A stretch of DNA of 64,000 bases, taken from Pigmentiphaga humi. Lineage in GTDB: Bacteria; Pseudomonadota; Gammaproteobacteria; Burkholderiales; Burkholderiaceae_B. Shown piece by piece: positions 9,161 through 17,764 of this stretch. Under the pieces are notes generated by a model. That model made no database searches. It saw only the letters and a list, made by a program, of their open reading frames with translations, and had not been told where the DNA came from. The translations under genes and the position numbers were made by a program. The stretch covers positions 62,001 through 126,000 of the forward strand of contig NZ_UWPJ01000014.1 in NCBI RefSeq assembly GCF_900606115.1, written 5' to 3'. The stretch's first letter is position 1; each line of letters starts with the position of its first letter.

Positions 9161-10195
9161 TCAAACCTTGTTGCAAATGGCGGCCATCATAAGACCAAGG
9201 TTGCCGCCCATGGTCTGAAAATGGATGCCTGCACGCTTCAATCCTAGAAGCCGAGGAAGAAAAGACTTTTTTCTCGACGCCGCGTAAAGACGCAGCGTAT
9301 GCCGAACCTCTTCAGCCAGGAAATCGTCCAACCGCTCGAGGGCCCGAATATTGAGATCGTTCCAATCGCGGAAGCGGCCTTCCCAAAGCATGCGTACGCG
9401 TTCGGCCCTGCCTCGCCAGGAGCGGTTGCTTCCCATCGCATTGCCACCATGCTGCCGGTAGCGAACCGTGGGATGCGGATCATAGACGACGACGCCCCCG
9501 CAGCCGCTCACTACCATATATGTCCACCAGTCGTGAAACGGCACGCAAACGTCCGCGCCGGCTTTTTCCAGCAGGCGTTTGGCCGCATGATTGAACACGC
9601 TGGTGTTCCCGCTCGCCACGTTCTGGACCAAGGCATTGGAAAAAGAAGCAGGGCCGCCGAACAGCCGCGACAAGCCGAGTTCTTCGCCCCCGTTTCCTAT
9701 CAAGCGCAGGCGGGAACAATACAGCGCAGGCACATCCGGCGGAATCTGTTGGAGCGCATGGACAGCTTGCTGCAACTTGTCGGGCTCCCAGATATCGTCT
9801 TGGTCGGAATAAGCGTAGTAGTCGGCCCGGATGTCTGGCGCACTCGCCAAGCTGAGAAAATTCGCTGCGAATCCCTGCCGGGGGCCATCGACGACCATAA
9901 GGCGGCTGCCCCATCGCTCGGCACAGGCGTCCAGAATATGGCGCGTAGCGTCCATCGATCCGTCATCGGAAGCAAAAACAGACCAGCGCGTATGGGTCTG
10001 GGCGCAATACGATGCGAGTTGCTCGGGCAGGTGATTCTGCCCGTTGTAGGTACAAAGAAGAATCGCTACGCACGAGGGCTCCGGCGTCGTTACGCGCTCG
10101 CGATCAAACGTGGCCGGAAACCTGGGCAACCGGGCTCCGGCGGGCGCGACGGGCTCGGCCACAGCCGGCGCGCTTGGGAGAGGCATGAAAGCCAT
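9161..10195 (-). CDS. Family 2 glycosyltransferase, rhamnosyltransferase-like
   Basis: 344 residues. After a ~40-residue proline-rich leader comes a GT-A fold: AILLCTYNGQNHLPEQL, the ASDDGS nucleotide-sugar motif, and YSDQDDIWEPDKL, a block frequent in rhamnosyltransferases. It lies immediately upstream of rfbBDAC, so dTDP-L-rhamnose is the likely donor (inference). A start at 10186 or further in is possible because the N-terminal tail is not part of the fold. Confidence 0.85.
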   Translation of the reverse strand: MAFMPLPSAPAVAEPVAPAGARLPRFPATFDRERVTTPEPSCVAILLCTYNGQNHLPEQLASYCAQTHTRWSVFASDDGSMDATRHILDACAERWGSRLMVVDGPRQGFAANFLSLASAPDIRADYYAYSDQDDIWEPDKLQQAVHALQQIPPDVPALYCSRLRLIGNGGEELGLSRLFGGPASFSNALVQNVASGNTSVFNHAAKRLLEKAGADVCVPFHDWWTYMVVSGCGGVVVYDPHPTVRYRQHGGNAMGSNRSWRGRAERVRMLWEGRFRDWNDLNIRALERLDDFLAEEVRHTLRLYAASRKKSFLPRLLGLKRAGIHFQTMGGNLGLMMAAICNKV

Positions 10196-10291
10196 AACGA
10201 GAAAGATGTCTTCGGAGGCATAATGTTATCCTTTTTGTTACACGAAGAAACGGCCTACGCATGAGCGCTGGCGCGTTGTCCATTCCCACCT

Positions 10292-11350
10292 ATGAGCAAC
10301 TCCCATCCCAGGCCGGCCATCCCCCTACTCGTGACCGGAGGCGCCGGCTACATCGGATCCCACACCTTGGTCGAATTGCTCGGCGCGGGGTACGACCCCG
10401 TCATCCTGGACAATTTTTCCAACAGTTCGCGCGCCTCCCTGCAAAGGGTGGAAGCATTGACAGGAGCGCCGCTGACGGTCATCGAAGGGGACATCCGAGA
10501 CAGCGGGCTGCTTCGCGATGTCTTTGCCGAGCAGCGCGGAAAGCAACGCCCGATTGCCGGCGTCATTCACTTCGCTGGTTTGAAAGCCGTTGGAGAATCG
10601 GTCGAGCAGCCGCTGCGCTACTATGAAAACAACGTAACCGGAACAATCGAGCTCCTGGCTGCGATGGACGCAGCCGGCATACATCACATCGTTTTCAGTT
10701 CGTCGGCCACCGTCTACCGGACGTCCCCGGTTCTTCCCTATGCGGAGGACCATGCTTTGGGTCCCGCCAACCCATATGGCCACACCAAGGCAATGGTGGA
10801 ACAGATCCTTCATGACTGGAGCAAGTGCGGGCCGAATCGCCGCGTGGCTTGCCTGCGTTACTTCAACCCCATCGGCGCCCACCCCAGCGGCAATCTGGGC
10901 GAATCCCCGTCTGGCAGGCCCAACAACCTGTTCCCCTTCATCACCCAGGTAGCGCTGGGCGTCAGGCCCGGACTGCAGGTGTTCGGCAATGACTATCCCA
11001 CTCCAGATGGCACGGGCATACGCGACTATGTGCATGTCGTCGACCTGGCCGCCGCTCATGTCCGGGCGGTCGACTATCTGGCGCGAACCACCGACCGTTT
11101 CACACCCATCAATCTCGGGACAGGACGCGGAACGAGCGTACTCGAGCTGGTGCGCATTTTTGAGCAGGCCACCGGTATACGCGTTCCGTACACGGTTGAG
11201 GCGCGCCGCCCTGGCGACAGCGCCCAAGCCTACGCCGATCCCGCTCGCGCCGCGGAACTGTTGGGCTGGAAGGCTCAGCGCACGATTCAGGACATGTGCG
11301 CCGACGGCTGGCGCTGGCAATCGCAGAACCCTGACGGCTACGGGCCCTGA
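10292..11350 (+). CDS. galE: UDP-glucose 4-epimerase
   Basis: 352 residues. The NAD-binding VTGGAGYIGSHTLVELL loop, FSSSATVY, and NPYGHTKAMVE (YxxxK) identify GalE, which interconverts UDP-glucose and UDP-galactose (or the GlcNAc/GalNAc pair). It is the only plus-strand gene in the locus. It is divergent from the GT2 gene across 96 bp and converges on a GT4 gene 5 bp away, so it has its own promoter and splits the minus-strand cluster in two. Confidence 0.93.
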   Translation: MSNSHPRPAIPLLVTGGAGYIGSHTLVELLGAGYDPVILDNFSNSSRASLQRVEALTGAPLTVIEGDIRDSGLLRDVFAEQRGKQRPIAGVIHFAGLKAVGESVEQPLRYYENNVTGTIELLAAMDAAGIHHIVFSSSATVYRTSPVLPYAEDHALGPANPYGHTKAMVEQILHDWSKCGPNRRVACLRYFNPIGAHPSGNLGESPSGRPNNLFPFITQVALGVRPGLQVFGNDYPTPDGTGIRDYVHVVDLAAAHVRAVDYLARTTDRFTPINLGTGRGTSVLELVRIFEQATGIRVPYTVEARRPGDSAQAYADPARAAELLGWKAQRTIQDMCADGWRWQSQNPDGYGP

Positions 11351-11355
11351 ATCCC

Positions 11356-12483
11356 TTAATGCAGGCCCTCATCGGCAGCCGCTGCAAGCAGCTCCCGATA
11401 GCACCCGGCATAGGCCGCAACCATTGCGTCCTGGGTGAGCTGCTCGCGGTATCTCCGATAAGCCCGCCTCCCCCATTCTCTGGCTTGCTCGGGCTCGTTC
11501 CACATCCGGTCCATCGCTGCCCGCAACGCCGCGGAATCGCACGGAGGCACTGCCAGTCCGGTTTGCTCGTGCAGGTTTACGAAAGTCGTACCCGTGCCGA
11601 TCTCGCACGAGATCATCGGCAAACCCTGCTGCGCCGCTTCGGCCAGCGCAAGGCCGAAGGCTTCTGTCCGCACATGCGATGGAAACACGAACGCCGTCGC
11701 GGCGGCCAGCACATCGGCCTTGGCCTCGTCATCGAGCGCGCCCAGAAAGTGCACATTCCGCAAGCCCAACTCCTTGGCCCGCGCCTCCAGCGCATCGCGC
11801 TCCTCCCCATCGCCCACCAAGGCTAGTGGGTAATCCCGCCCCGCCAGCGCATCCAGCAGGAAGTCGAGTCCCTTGTAGTAGCGCGGTACGCCGACGAAGG
11901 CGAAGAAGCGCTCTCCGAGATGCTGCCTGACGCGCGCAATTGCAGCAGGATCGCGTGCAGGTACCTCCGGGATGCCGCAAGGAATGACCACGGTCTTGCC
12001 ACGCCACCGCTGCAAGGCTTCGCTGCTTGCCAGATAGTTGGGCGAGGTGGCGACGATGCGACGCATCCGGGCCAGGTGGCGATCGCGCAGCGGCCTGTAC
12101 AAGGCCAGCAGCCTCTCCTGCTTGATGATGTCGGAATGGTAGGTCATCAGCGCGGGCACGCGCGATCCCGAAAGCAGGTATGCCAAGTCGCCGAATGGCC
12201 AGGGAAAATGGAAGTGCAGCAGGTCGGCCCACTCGGACTCGCGCCGGAAATGCCGCAGGAAAGATAGGGACATGCCGGTGGACGCGATGTTCAGATCGCG
12301 GCGATAGCGGTGGACTTCATAGCCGGATGCATCGGTTTCCATACGTTCACCCTGGCTCGACAACGTGACGATGCGGCTTTCTATGCCATGCTTGCCGCCA
12401 CCCTGCGCAATCTGGTGAGCGATGTACTCGATGCCGCCATGGGTATCAGGGGGAAATGTCTTGAAGACGTGGAGAATGCGCAT
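11356..12483 (-). CDS. Family 4 glycosyltransferase
   Basis: 375 residues. The N-terminal acceptor domain has the glycine-rich entry HGGIEYIAHQIAQGG. The C-terminal nucleotide-sugar domain has FVGVPRYYKGLDFLLDAL and the EX7E region in TEAFGLALAEAAQQG. Retaining GT4 enzymes often transfer mannose, rhamnose or glucose; the donor is not decidable here. It is the third of three consecutive GT4 genes after the second exporter. Confidence 0.88.
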   Translation of the reverse strand: MRILHVFKTFPPDTHGGIEYIAHQIAQGGGKHGIESRIVTLSSQGERMETDASGYEVHRYRRDLNIASTGMSLSFLRHFRRESEWADLLHFHFPWPFGDLAYLLSGSRVPALMTYHSDIIKQERLLALYRPLRDRHLARMRRIVATSPNYLASSEALQRWRGKTVVIPCGIPEVPARDPAAIARVRQHLGERFFAFVGVPRYYKGLDFLLDALAGRDYPLALVGDGEERDALEARAKELGLRNVHFLGALDDEAKADVLAAATAFVFPSHVRTEAFGLALAEAAQQGLPMISCEIGTGTTFVNLHEQTGLAVPPCDSAALRAAMDRMWNEPEQAREWGRRAYRRYREQLTQDAMVAAYAGCYRELLAAAADEGLH

Positions 12484-12519
12484 GGGCGGGCTCTGAAGGT
12501 GCGAAGGAGTGACAGCCCG

Positions 12520-13656
12520 TCAAACAGGGCGGGCCGTCACCTCCCGGTAGATGGGTAACAGCGCGGCAGCCGTCCGGCGCCAGCTGAACTGCGCCACGCG
12601 CTGCCGCCCTTGCACGCGCAATTGTTCCGCCAGGGCAGGATCGTCCACGATCCTGAGCATGGCGCCGGCGATCTCGTCGACGGAGAAGGGATCGACCAGC
12701 AAGGCGGCCTCGCCGGCCACTTCTGGCAGCGAGCTTGCATTGGACGTAATTACCGGCGTCTCGGATGCAAAAGCCTCCAGCACCGGCAGGCCGAAGCCTT
12801 CGTACAGCGAAGGAAACGTCAGTGCCGCTGCGCCCCGATAAAGGTGCCGCAGCGTGGCGAAGTCCTCGACGTCGTCCAGCCAGATGAGCGGCTCACCGGT
12901 GGCCTGCGCCCGCGACAACGTCGCGGCGGTGTCTTCGCAGCGCCAGCCCATGCGTCCCACCACCACCAGCGGAAACTCGCGCCTCAGGTGCTCCGGCAGG
13001 CTGCGGTGCGCCTGCACCAGGCGATCGACGTTCTTTCGCGGCTGCAGGCCGCCGACAAAAAGAAAATAGCCCCGCGGGCGCAAGCCGCGGCTGCTCAGGA
13101 CATTCTCTCCGCCAAGCAGCGGCTGCAGCCACTCGTCTGCGATGCCGCAGTGCACGGTCCGAACCCGGTCCGGCGGCAGGCCGAAGAATTCCTCGAGCTC
13201 CGCACGCGCAAAATGCGACACCGACACGAACAGGTCGGCGCGCCGGATCATCCGTTTCATCACGACGTTCTTGAGAAGGCGCAAACGCGCGGATGCCCAG
13301 TGCGGAAACTGGAGGGGAATCGCGTCGTGCACCGTGGCCACGCTCGGGCAACGGGTACGGACCACGCGGTGATCGGTGAAATGGAACACGTCGGCATCGA
13401 CGGCGGCGGCCGGTTGGCATCCCAAGTACTCGCTCGCGGCATGAACCAGGTAGCTGTGTGGCAGGTAAGCGCTGCGCGCAAGCCCGGGCCGCCGCCGCGT
13501 CGGCGGCAGGGCATACGGCCGAACCGCGACGCCCTCCCGGGGCAAGTGTGCGGCAAGCGCTGCCGTATACGTCGCGATCCCGGTGGGATTGCCGGCCAGC
13601 GCCGGCTCGATTGGCGTCGTGGACAAACCGATCCGCATGGTTGTCATGGCCGGCAA
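12520..13656 (-). CDS. Family 4 glycosyltransferase
   Basis: 378 residues with three closely spaced ATGs (13656, 13647, 13638); MRIGLSTTPIEPALAGNPTG begins the fold. The C-terminal domain shows FVGGLQPRKNVDRLVQAH and EGFGLPVLEAFASETPVITSN, the donor-binding EX7E motif of mannosyl- and rhamnosyltransferase-like GT4 proteins. It is 36 bp from the next GT4 gene. The exact sugar is unknown. Confidence 0.88.
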   Translation of the reverse strand: MPAMTTMRIGLSTTPIEPALAGNPTGIATYTAALAAHLPREGVAVRPYALPPTRRRPGLARSAYLPHSYLVHAASEYLGCQPAAAVDADVFHFTDHRVVRTRCPSVATVHDAIPLQFPHWASARLRLLKNVVMKRMIRRADLFVSVSHFARAELEEFFGLPPDRVRTVHCGIADEWLQPLLGGENVLSSRGLRPRGYFLFVGGLQPRKNVDRLVQAHRSLPEHLRREFPLVVVGRMGWRCEDTAATLSRAQATGEPLIWLDDVEDFATLRHLYRGAAALTFPSLYEGFGLPVLEAFASETPVITSNASSLPEVAGEAALLVDPFSVDEIAGAMLRIVDDPALAEQLRVQGRQRVAQFSWRRTAAALLPIYREVTARPV

Positions 13657-13697
13657 ACGAAACGATCGCTCAAGGCAGCCTCCCTGTCGCCAGTTGG

Positions 13698-15032
13698 TCA
13701 GAGCTCGGCCAACAGCCGATCGACGTCATCGGCGAATACGGTCTTGTCGAAGCGGCGCGCGTTCTCATGGCCCGCGGCCGACAACTGGCGACACTGCTCG
13801 CCGTCCTCCAGCACCTTGCGAATGGCCTGCGCCACTTCTTCGATGTTGTAGGGATCCTTGACCAGCATTGCCGAATCGCCGACCACTTCGGGCAAGGATG
13901 CCGTTTCGGTAGTGATGACCGGGCATCCCAGGGTCTGCGCCTCGAGTACCGGGATGCCGAAACCCTCGCTCAAGGTGGGAAAGACGAAGGCGCGCGCATT
14001 GCGCAGCAGGCACAGCTTCTCCACTTCGGATATGTACCCCAGATACATTGCGCCGCCGTACCTGCCATCGGCGGACTTCGCGCCATCCCCCTTCTTCGAG
14101 AATAGCGATGCCATGCCGGCGTCCTGGACGTATTGGCGGTCCACGCCCCCTGCCAGCACGAATGGTATGTCCAGGCCACGGTTGGCCAGGCCATAGGCCG
14201 CGACCGCGCGGTGTACGTTCTTTCGCGCTTCGATCTGCCCGACGTAAAAGCAATACTGCCCAGGCTTGAGGTTGAACTTGGCCAGCACCGCCGACTGGAC
14301 CTGAGGATAGCTACTCAAGGCCAGCATATGCTCGTCGGCAGGAATAGGCTGGTACACCACCCGGATACGGGATTCGCAATGCGGGAAAAACTGCAGGAAC
14401 TCCTGCTTGGTATGGTGCGATACGGCCAGGATGAGATCGGACTCGGCCACCGCTTTCAGCCGGCCATAGAAAACCTCCGGCCGTTCCTGATGCAGCGTGA
14501 CGTTGATCGGGATCAGATCGTGCAGCGTCTGCACGAGCTTGAGCCCGCCCCCCTTTCGTTCGTGCCGGACATTGAAAGGCGAAGTCGTGAACACCGTGTC
14601 GTATCCCGCCCTCCCGGCCTCGGTCAGCGCCAGCGTCCCGCCCCGCAGGCGGGCGGTGAGATTGGCCATCTCGTAGAAGCGCGGGATATTGAGAAAGCTG
14701 TCGACATCGCGCAGGAACCACAGATTCTCTTCCGTGATCATGTTCGCGCGGTTCTCGACTCGCGTGCCGCGCCGTGCGCCCAGCGCATATTTCAGGCCGT
14801 TCAGGGCCAACCCTTTGCGGCCGGGTCGAAACCGCGTGGGATTATTGATGTACTGGTAGATGCCTGAGAGAAGCGGTGCCGGATCAGCGAAGCCGGGCGC
14901 TTCCGACAGGATGCCCGTGCCGTGGCCCTTGGCCTTGACCGCGTTGATCAGGGATTTTGTGTATAGATAGATGCCGCGCTGCAGCTTCTGCTGGAACTCG
15001 AATCCGGTGAACAGAACGTCTCTTTTGTTCAT
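13698..15032 (-). CDS. Family 4 glycosyltransferase
   Basis: 444 residues. The C-terminal half has YVGQIEARKNVHRAV and EGFGIPVLEAQTLGCPVITTE, the standard GT4 donor-site motif. The N-terminal half (FTGFEFQQKLQRGIYLYTK) is longer than in its two downstream neighbours, which accounts for the extra length. It is first in line after the short wzt (34 bp gap) and probably acts on the same glycan. Confidence 0.88.
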   Translation of the reverse strand: MNKRDVLFTGFEFQQKLQRGIYLYTKSLINAVKAKGHGTGILSEAPGFADPAPLLSGIYQYINNPTRFRPGRKGLALNGLKYALGARRGTRVENRANMITEENLWFLRDVDSFLNIPRFYEMANLTARLRGGTLALTEAGRAGYDTVFTTSPFNVRHERKGGGLKLVQTLHDLIPINVTLHQERPEVFYGRLKAVAESDLILAVSHHTKQEFLQFFPHCESRIRVVYQPIPADEHMLALSSYPQVQSAVLAKFNLKPGQYCFYVGQIEARKNVHRAVAAYGLANRGLDIPFVLAGGVDRQYVQDAGMASLFSKKGDGAKSADGRYGGAMYLGYISEVEKLCLLRNARAFVFPTLSEGFGIPVLEAQTLGCPVITTETASLPEVVGDSAMLVKDPYNIEEVAQAIRKVLEDGEQCRQLSAAGHENARRFDKTVFADDVDRLLAEL

Positions 15033-15066
15033 TTATTCAGGTCGGGATCTAATCGGGGCTCCGCAG

Positions 15067-15777
15067 CTAGCAGAGCTCCACCAGTCGGCCGTGCTCCAGG
15101 CGAACCCGGCGGTTGCATAAATCGTTGATGACGCTCTCCTGGTGGGATGCGATCACCAGAATGGACGATTTCTCCACCATTGCCGACAAACGCTGCGACG
15201 CCTTGGCGTTGAACTGCGCATCGCCGACCGACAGCCATTCGTCCATCAGCACGATGTCGGCATCGATGCTGGTCGAAACGGCAAAAGCCAGGCGTAGCTG
15301 CATCCCGCTGGAGTATGTCCTGACGGGCATGTTCAGGTAATCGCCGAGCTCACTAAACTCGGCGATGTCGTCGAGCTTGGCGCTGATCTCGCGCGGGGTC
15401 ATGCCCATCACGATGCCGCGCAGGTAAATGTTTTCGAAGCCCGTCGCCTCACCGTCGATGCCCACGGCAATGTCGGTCAGGCAAGCAAGCCGCCCTTTCA
15501 CCGTCAATGTTCCAGCCGAGGGAGGATAGACGCCGGCCAGCGCGCGCAACAGGGTGGTCTTCCCCGCACCGTTGTGCCCAACTAAGCCCAGCCGGTCTCC
15601 CGGCTTGAGCTCGAAGTTGACGCCGTCCAGGGCCCGCACATTCAAGCGCCGCTTGACGTCGGCGGCAATACGCCCGCCCGTGGTCGCACTGATGAGCTGT
15701 TTCTTCAGAGACCGATGGGATGCGTTGTAGACCGGAAACTCCACGACCAGGTCCCGCGCGGAAATGAACGCCGACAT
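15067..15777 (-). CDS. Polysaccharide ABC exporter ATPase, short form (Wzt/KpsT/TagH-like)
   Basis: 236 residues from the ATG at 15777 (MSAFISARDLVVEFPVYN), 2 bp after the permease stop; a long upstream in-frame extension is antisense to the permease gene and was discarded. Walker A (GHNGAGKTTLLRAL), signature (YSSGMQLRLAFA), Walker B (DIVLMDEWLSVGD) and the switch histidine (VIASHQE) are all visible. Unlike the ATPase at 3611-4936 it has no carbohydrate-binding C-terminal domain, as in KpsT-type systems. Confidence 0.9.
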   Translation of the reverse strand: MSAFISARDLVVEFPVYNASHRSLKKQLISATTGGRIAADVKRRLNVRALDGVNFELKPGDRLGLVGHNGAGKTTLLRALAGVYPPSAGTLTVKGRLACLTDIAVGIDGEATGFENIYLRGIVMGMTPREISAKLDDIAEFSELGDYLNMPVRTYSSGMQLRLAFAVSTSIDADIVLMDEWLSVGDAQFNAKASQRLSAMVEKSSILVIASHQESVINDLCNRRVRLEHGRLVELC

Positions 15778-15779
15778 TG

Positions 15780-16568
15780 CTATATCCAGTAAGCGACGCG
15801 CTGGTGCGTCCTGGCGAACAAGCCCCAGGAAATTGCCGCCGAAATCGCGAGCGCAGCCAGGCTCACCAGCCAATTGAGCACAGAAGGAAGATGTCCCAGC
15901 AATGGCGCACGCACCACGTCGATCACGTGGGAGAGCGGGTTCCAAGCCGCTACCCAACGATGCTGTTCAGGCAGGCGCTGGGCATCCCACATAATGGGTG
16001 TCAGGAAATAGCCCACCGTAACCAGGTTCTGCACCACCGGTACCATGTCGCGGTAGCGCGTACAGACGAGTGCGCAAGCCAGCGACACAAAAAATACGAT
16101 TGCCGAAAGCAGCAGCATTCCAGGGATCGCCACCAGCGAGACCAGGCTCCAGCCGTCGCCCACGAAACTCACGACGATGATCACAATGAGAAAGTTGTGC
16201 AGGAAGATGATGAGATTCCTGCACAGCAGCCTCAGGATGTACGAGGGATACGGCAGCCGGCTCTGCTTGATCAGGTGTTCGAACTGCGTGAAGCCTGTCG
16301 TGGCCTCGTTCAGTTGCATGGACACGAAGCTCCAGACCACGTTGCCTGCCGCGAAGTACGGCAAGTACTCATGCAAATCGGTCTTGAACAAGGTCGACCA
16401 CAGCAGCCCCAGGGTGGCAATCAGCACTCCTGTGCTGATGGTCAGCCAGAATGGTCCTAGCACCGAACGCCGATAGCGCTGCTTGATGTCGTACCAAGCC
16501 AACAGCCCCCAAAGATGAGGGCGCGCGAACGCGACAAAGAACTCCTTGGCCGCGCTTTCAAAAAACAT
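15780..16568 (-). CDS. Polysaccharide ABC exporter permease (Wzm-type, second copy)
   Basis: 262 residues from the ATG at 16568 (MFFESAAKEFFVAF), preceded by AGGA at ~8 nt; an earlier in-frame ATG at 16610 has no such site. ABC-2 permease with the RYRRSVLGPFWLTIS motif and about six hydrophobic segments (LIIFLHNFLIVIIVV, GYFLTPIMWDAQRLP). First gene of the minus-strand locus and partner of the short ATPase that follows. It is distinct in sequence from the permease at 4926-5741. Confidence 0.9.
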   Translation of the reverse strand: MFFESAAKEFFVAFARPHLWGLLAWYDIKQRYRRSVLGPFWLTISTGVLIATLGLLWSTLFKTDLHEYLPYFAAGNVVWSFVSMQLNEATTGFTQFEHLIKQSRLPYPSYILRLLCRNLIIFLHNFLIVIIVVSFVGDGWSLVSLVAIPGMLLLSAIVFFVSLACALVCTRYRDMVPVVQNLVTVGYFLTPIMWDAQRLPEQHRWVAAWNPLSHVIDVVRAPLLGHLPSVLNWLVSLAALAISAAISWGLFARTHQRVAYWI

Positions 16569-16977
16569 GCTGGCATCCTGGAGTCGAATGGGAAAACAAG
16601 AAAAAGACAAGCGGCCGCAAGCCAGCCCAACCGGCCAGTGCGGCCGCGGAAATTGAAGACATGGGCTTGACTATAGTCGGTAGCTGGGCCGTATCACGTA
16701 ATGGGTGTGACAGCACGCAACCGTCCATGCTCTCGACGGCTAACGGCACCATACAGGGACCCGCATCGCCCTACCTGCCTAGTTTCGATGCACGCTCGCA
16801 ACGCTGCGCTCGGAACTGCCCTTCACTTAAAACAGGCTTTCTTTTGATTGGACACTCTCGTTGCAGGCGGCCAAAGGCGCAGCCCCACGATCGAAACTCA
16901 CACTTTGAGCGAACTGGTTGCGGCAGGTTACCTGGCGGTAGCGTGTTCTACCGGACAGGCGCCTCAGGGGGTGCGCC
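16569..16977. promoter_or_regulatory. Intergenic region ahead of the polysaccharide operon, with hairpins and an ops-like 12-mer
   Basis: About 409 bases without a gene, between the second permease (start at 16568, minus) and the stop of the isomerase gene (16978, minus). It must hold the promoter of the polysaccharide operon; the only candidate seen is a weak TATAGT on the minus strand inside the palindrome GACTATAGTC near 16670-16680. Near the isomerase stop are three small dyads: AGGCGC/GCGCCT around the stop codon, CGGTAG/CTACCG (16936-16953), and CAGGT/ACCTG just before it. None has a T-run. The plus strand reads GGCGGTAGCGTG at 16934-16945. Confidence 0.4.
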
Positions 16978-17739
16978 TCAGCGCGCGGGACTGGAGCCGA
17001 GCAACGCCCCCACTCCCGGCACCACCGCCTCCACCCCCAGCCGCTCCAGCATCCCCCTCACCGTGCACACCGCCGTCGACACCACCGGCACGCCCAGCAT
17101 GTCCTGCGCGGGCTGGATCGCGGGCAGCGACGGCATTTGCACGCAGGCGGACAGCACGACGGCATCGACGCCGCGCGTGTCCAGGGTCTTCACGTCTTCG
17201 AGCAGGCGCATGGGGTCGCGCCGGCCGACTTCGAGGTTGTCGGGGATCTCGAAGCATTTGGCGTCTTTGACTTCGATGCCTTCGCTCTCGATGTAGCCGA
17301 CCACCATGTCGGTCAGCGGCCGCATGTAGGGCGCCATGAGCGAGATGCGCTTGGCGCCCAGGCGGTGCAGGCCTTCGATGAGCGCGCCGGCCGAGGTCAT
17401 GATGGGCGCGTCGCAGTGGTTGGCGCGCGCCACCTCGGTCAGTTCGCGTTCGGTCTGGCGGTGGTAGCCCGGGCCCATGGCCATGATGGCCACCAGGCAG
17501 GCGGTGCTCATGACGTCCACGCGCGCGTCGGCCAGTTCGGCGGCGCAGCGCAGGCCTTCGCGGTTCATGGCCTCGAGCTCTTCCTTGACCACTTTGTGCA
17601 TGCGCATGCGGCTGGAGTGGAAGGTGAAGCGCTCGGGGCGCACGGCCTCGCGGGCCCGCAGCATGGCGGGGATTTCCGTCTCCATGGTGGTGTTGGAGCT
17701 GGGGACGATCTGGCCGATACGGTAGATGCGGGATGTCAT
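16978..17739 (-). CDS. Maleate cis-trans isomerase-like Asp/Glu racemase family protein
   Basis: 253 residues. Two cysteines in conserved contexts (STACLVAIMAMG near residue 80 and LSACVQMPSLPA near residue 200) match the paired catalytic cysteines of maleate isomerase and arylmalonate decarboxylase relatives; the opening IGQIVPSSNTTMETE is also typical. Maleate isomerase produces fumarate at the end of nicotinate- and some gentisate-type pathways. It is the last gene of the seven-gene catabolic operon, 25 bp after the Bug receptor. Other racemase or decarboxylase activities cannot be excluded. Confidence 0.75.
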   Translation of the reverse strand: MTSRIYRIGQIVPSSNTTMETEIPAMLRAREAVRPERFTFHSSRMRMHKVVKEELEAMNREGLRCAAELADARVDVMSTACLVAIMAMGPGYHRQTERELTEVARANHCDAPIMTSAGALIEGLHRLGAKRISLMAPYMRPLTDMVVGYIESEGIEVKDAKCFEIPDNLEVGRRDPMRLLEDVKTLDTRGVDAVVLSACVQMPSLPAIQPAQDMLGVPVVSTAVCTVRGMLERLGVEAVVPGVGALLGSSPAR

Positions 17740-17764
17740 GGCGGTTCCTGCCTGGTGGGCGTGG

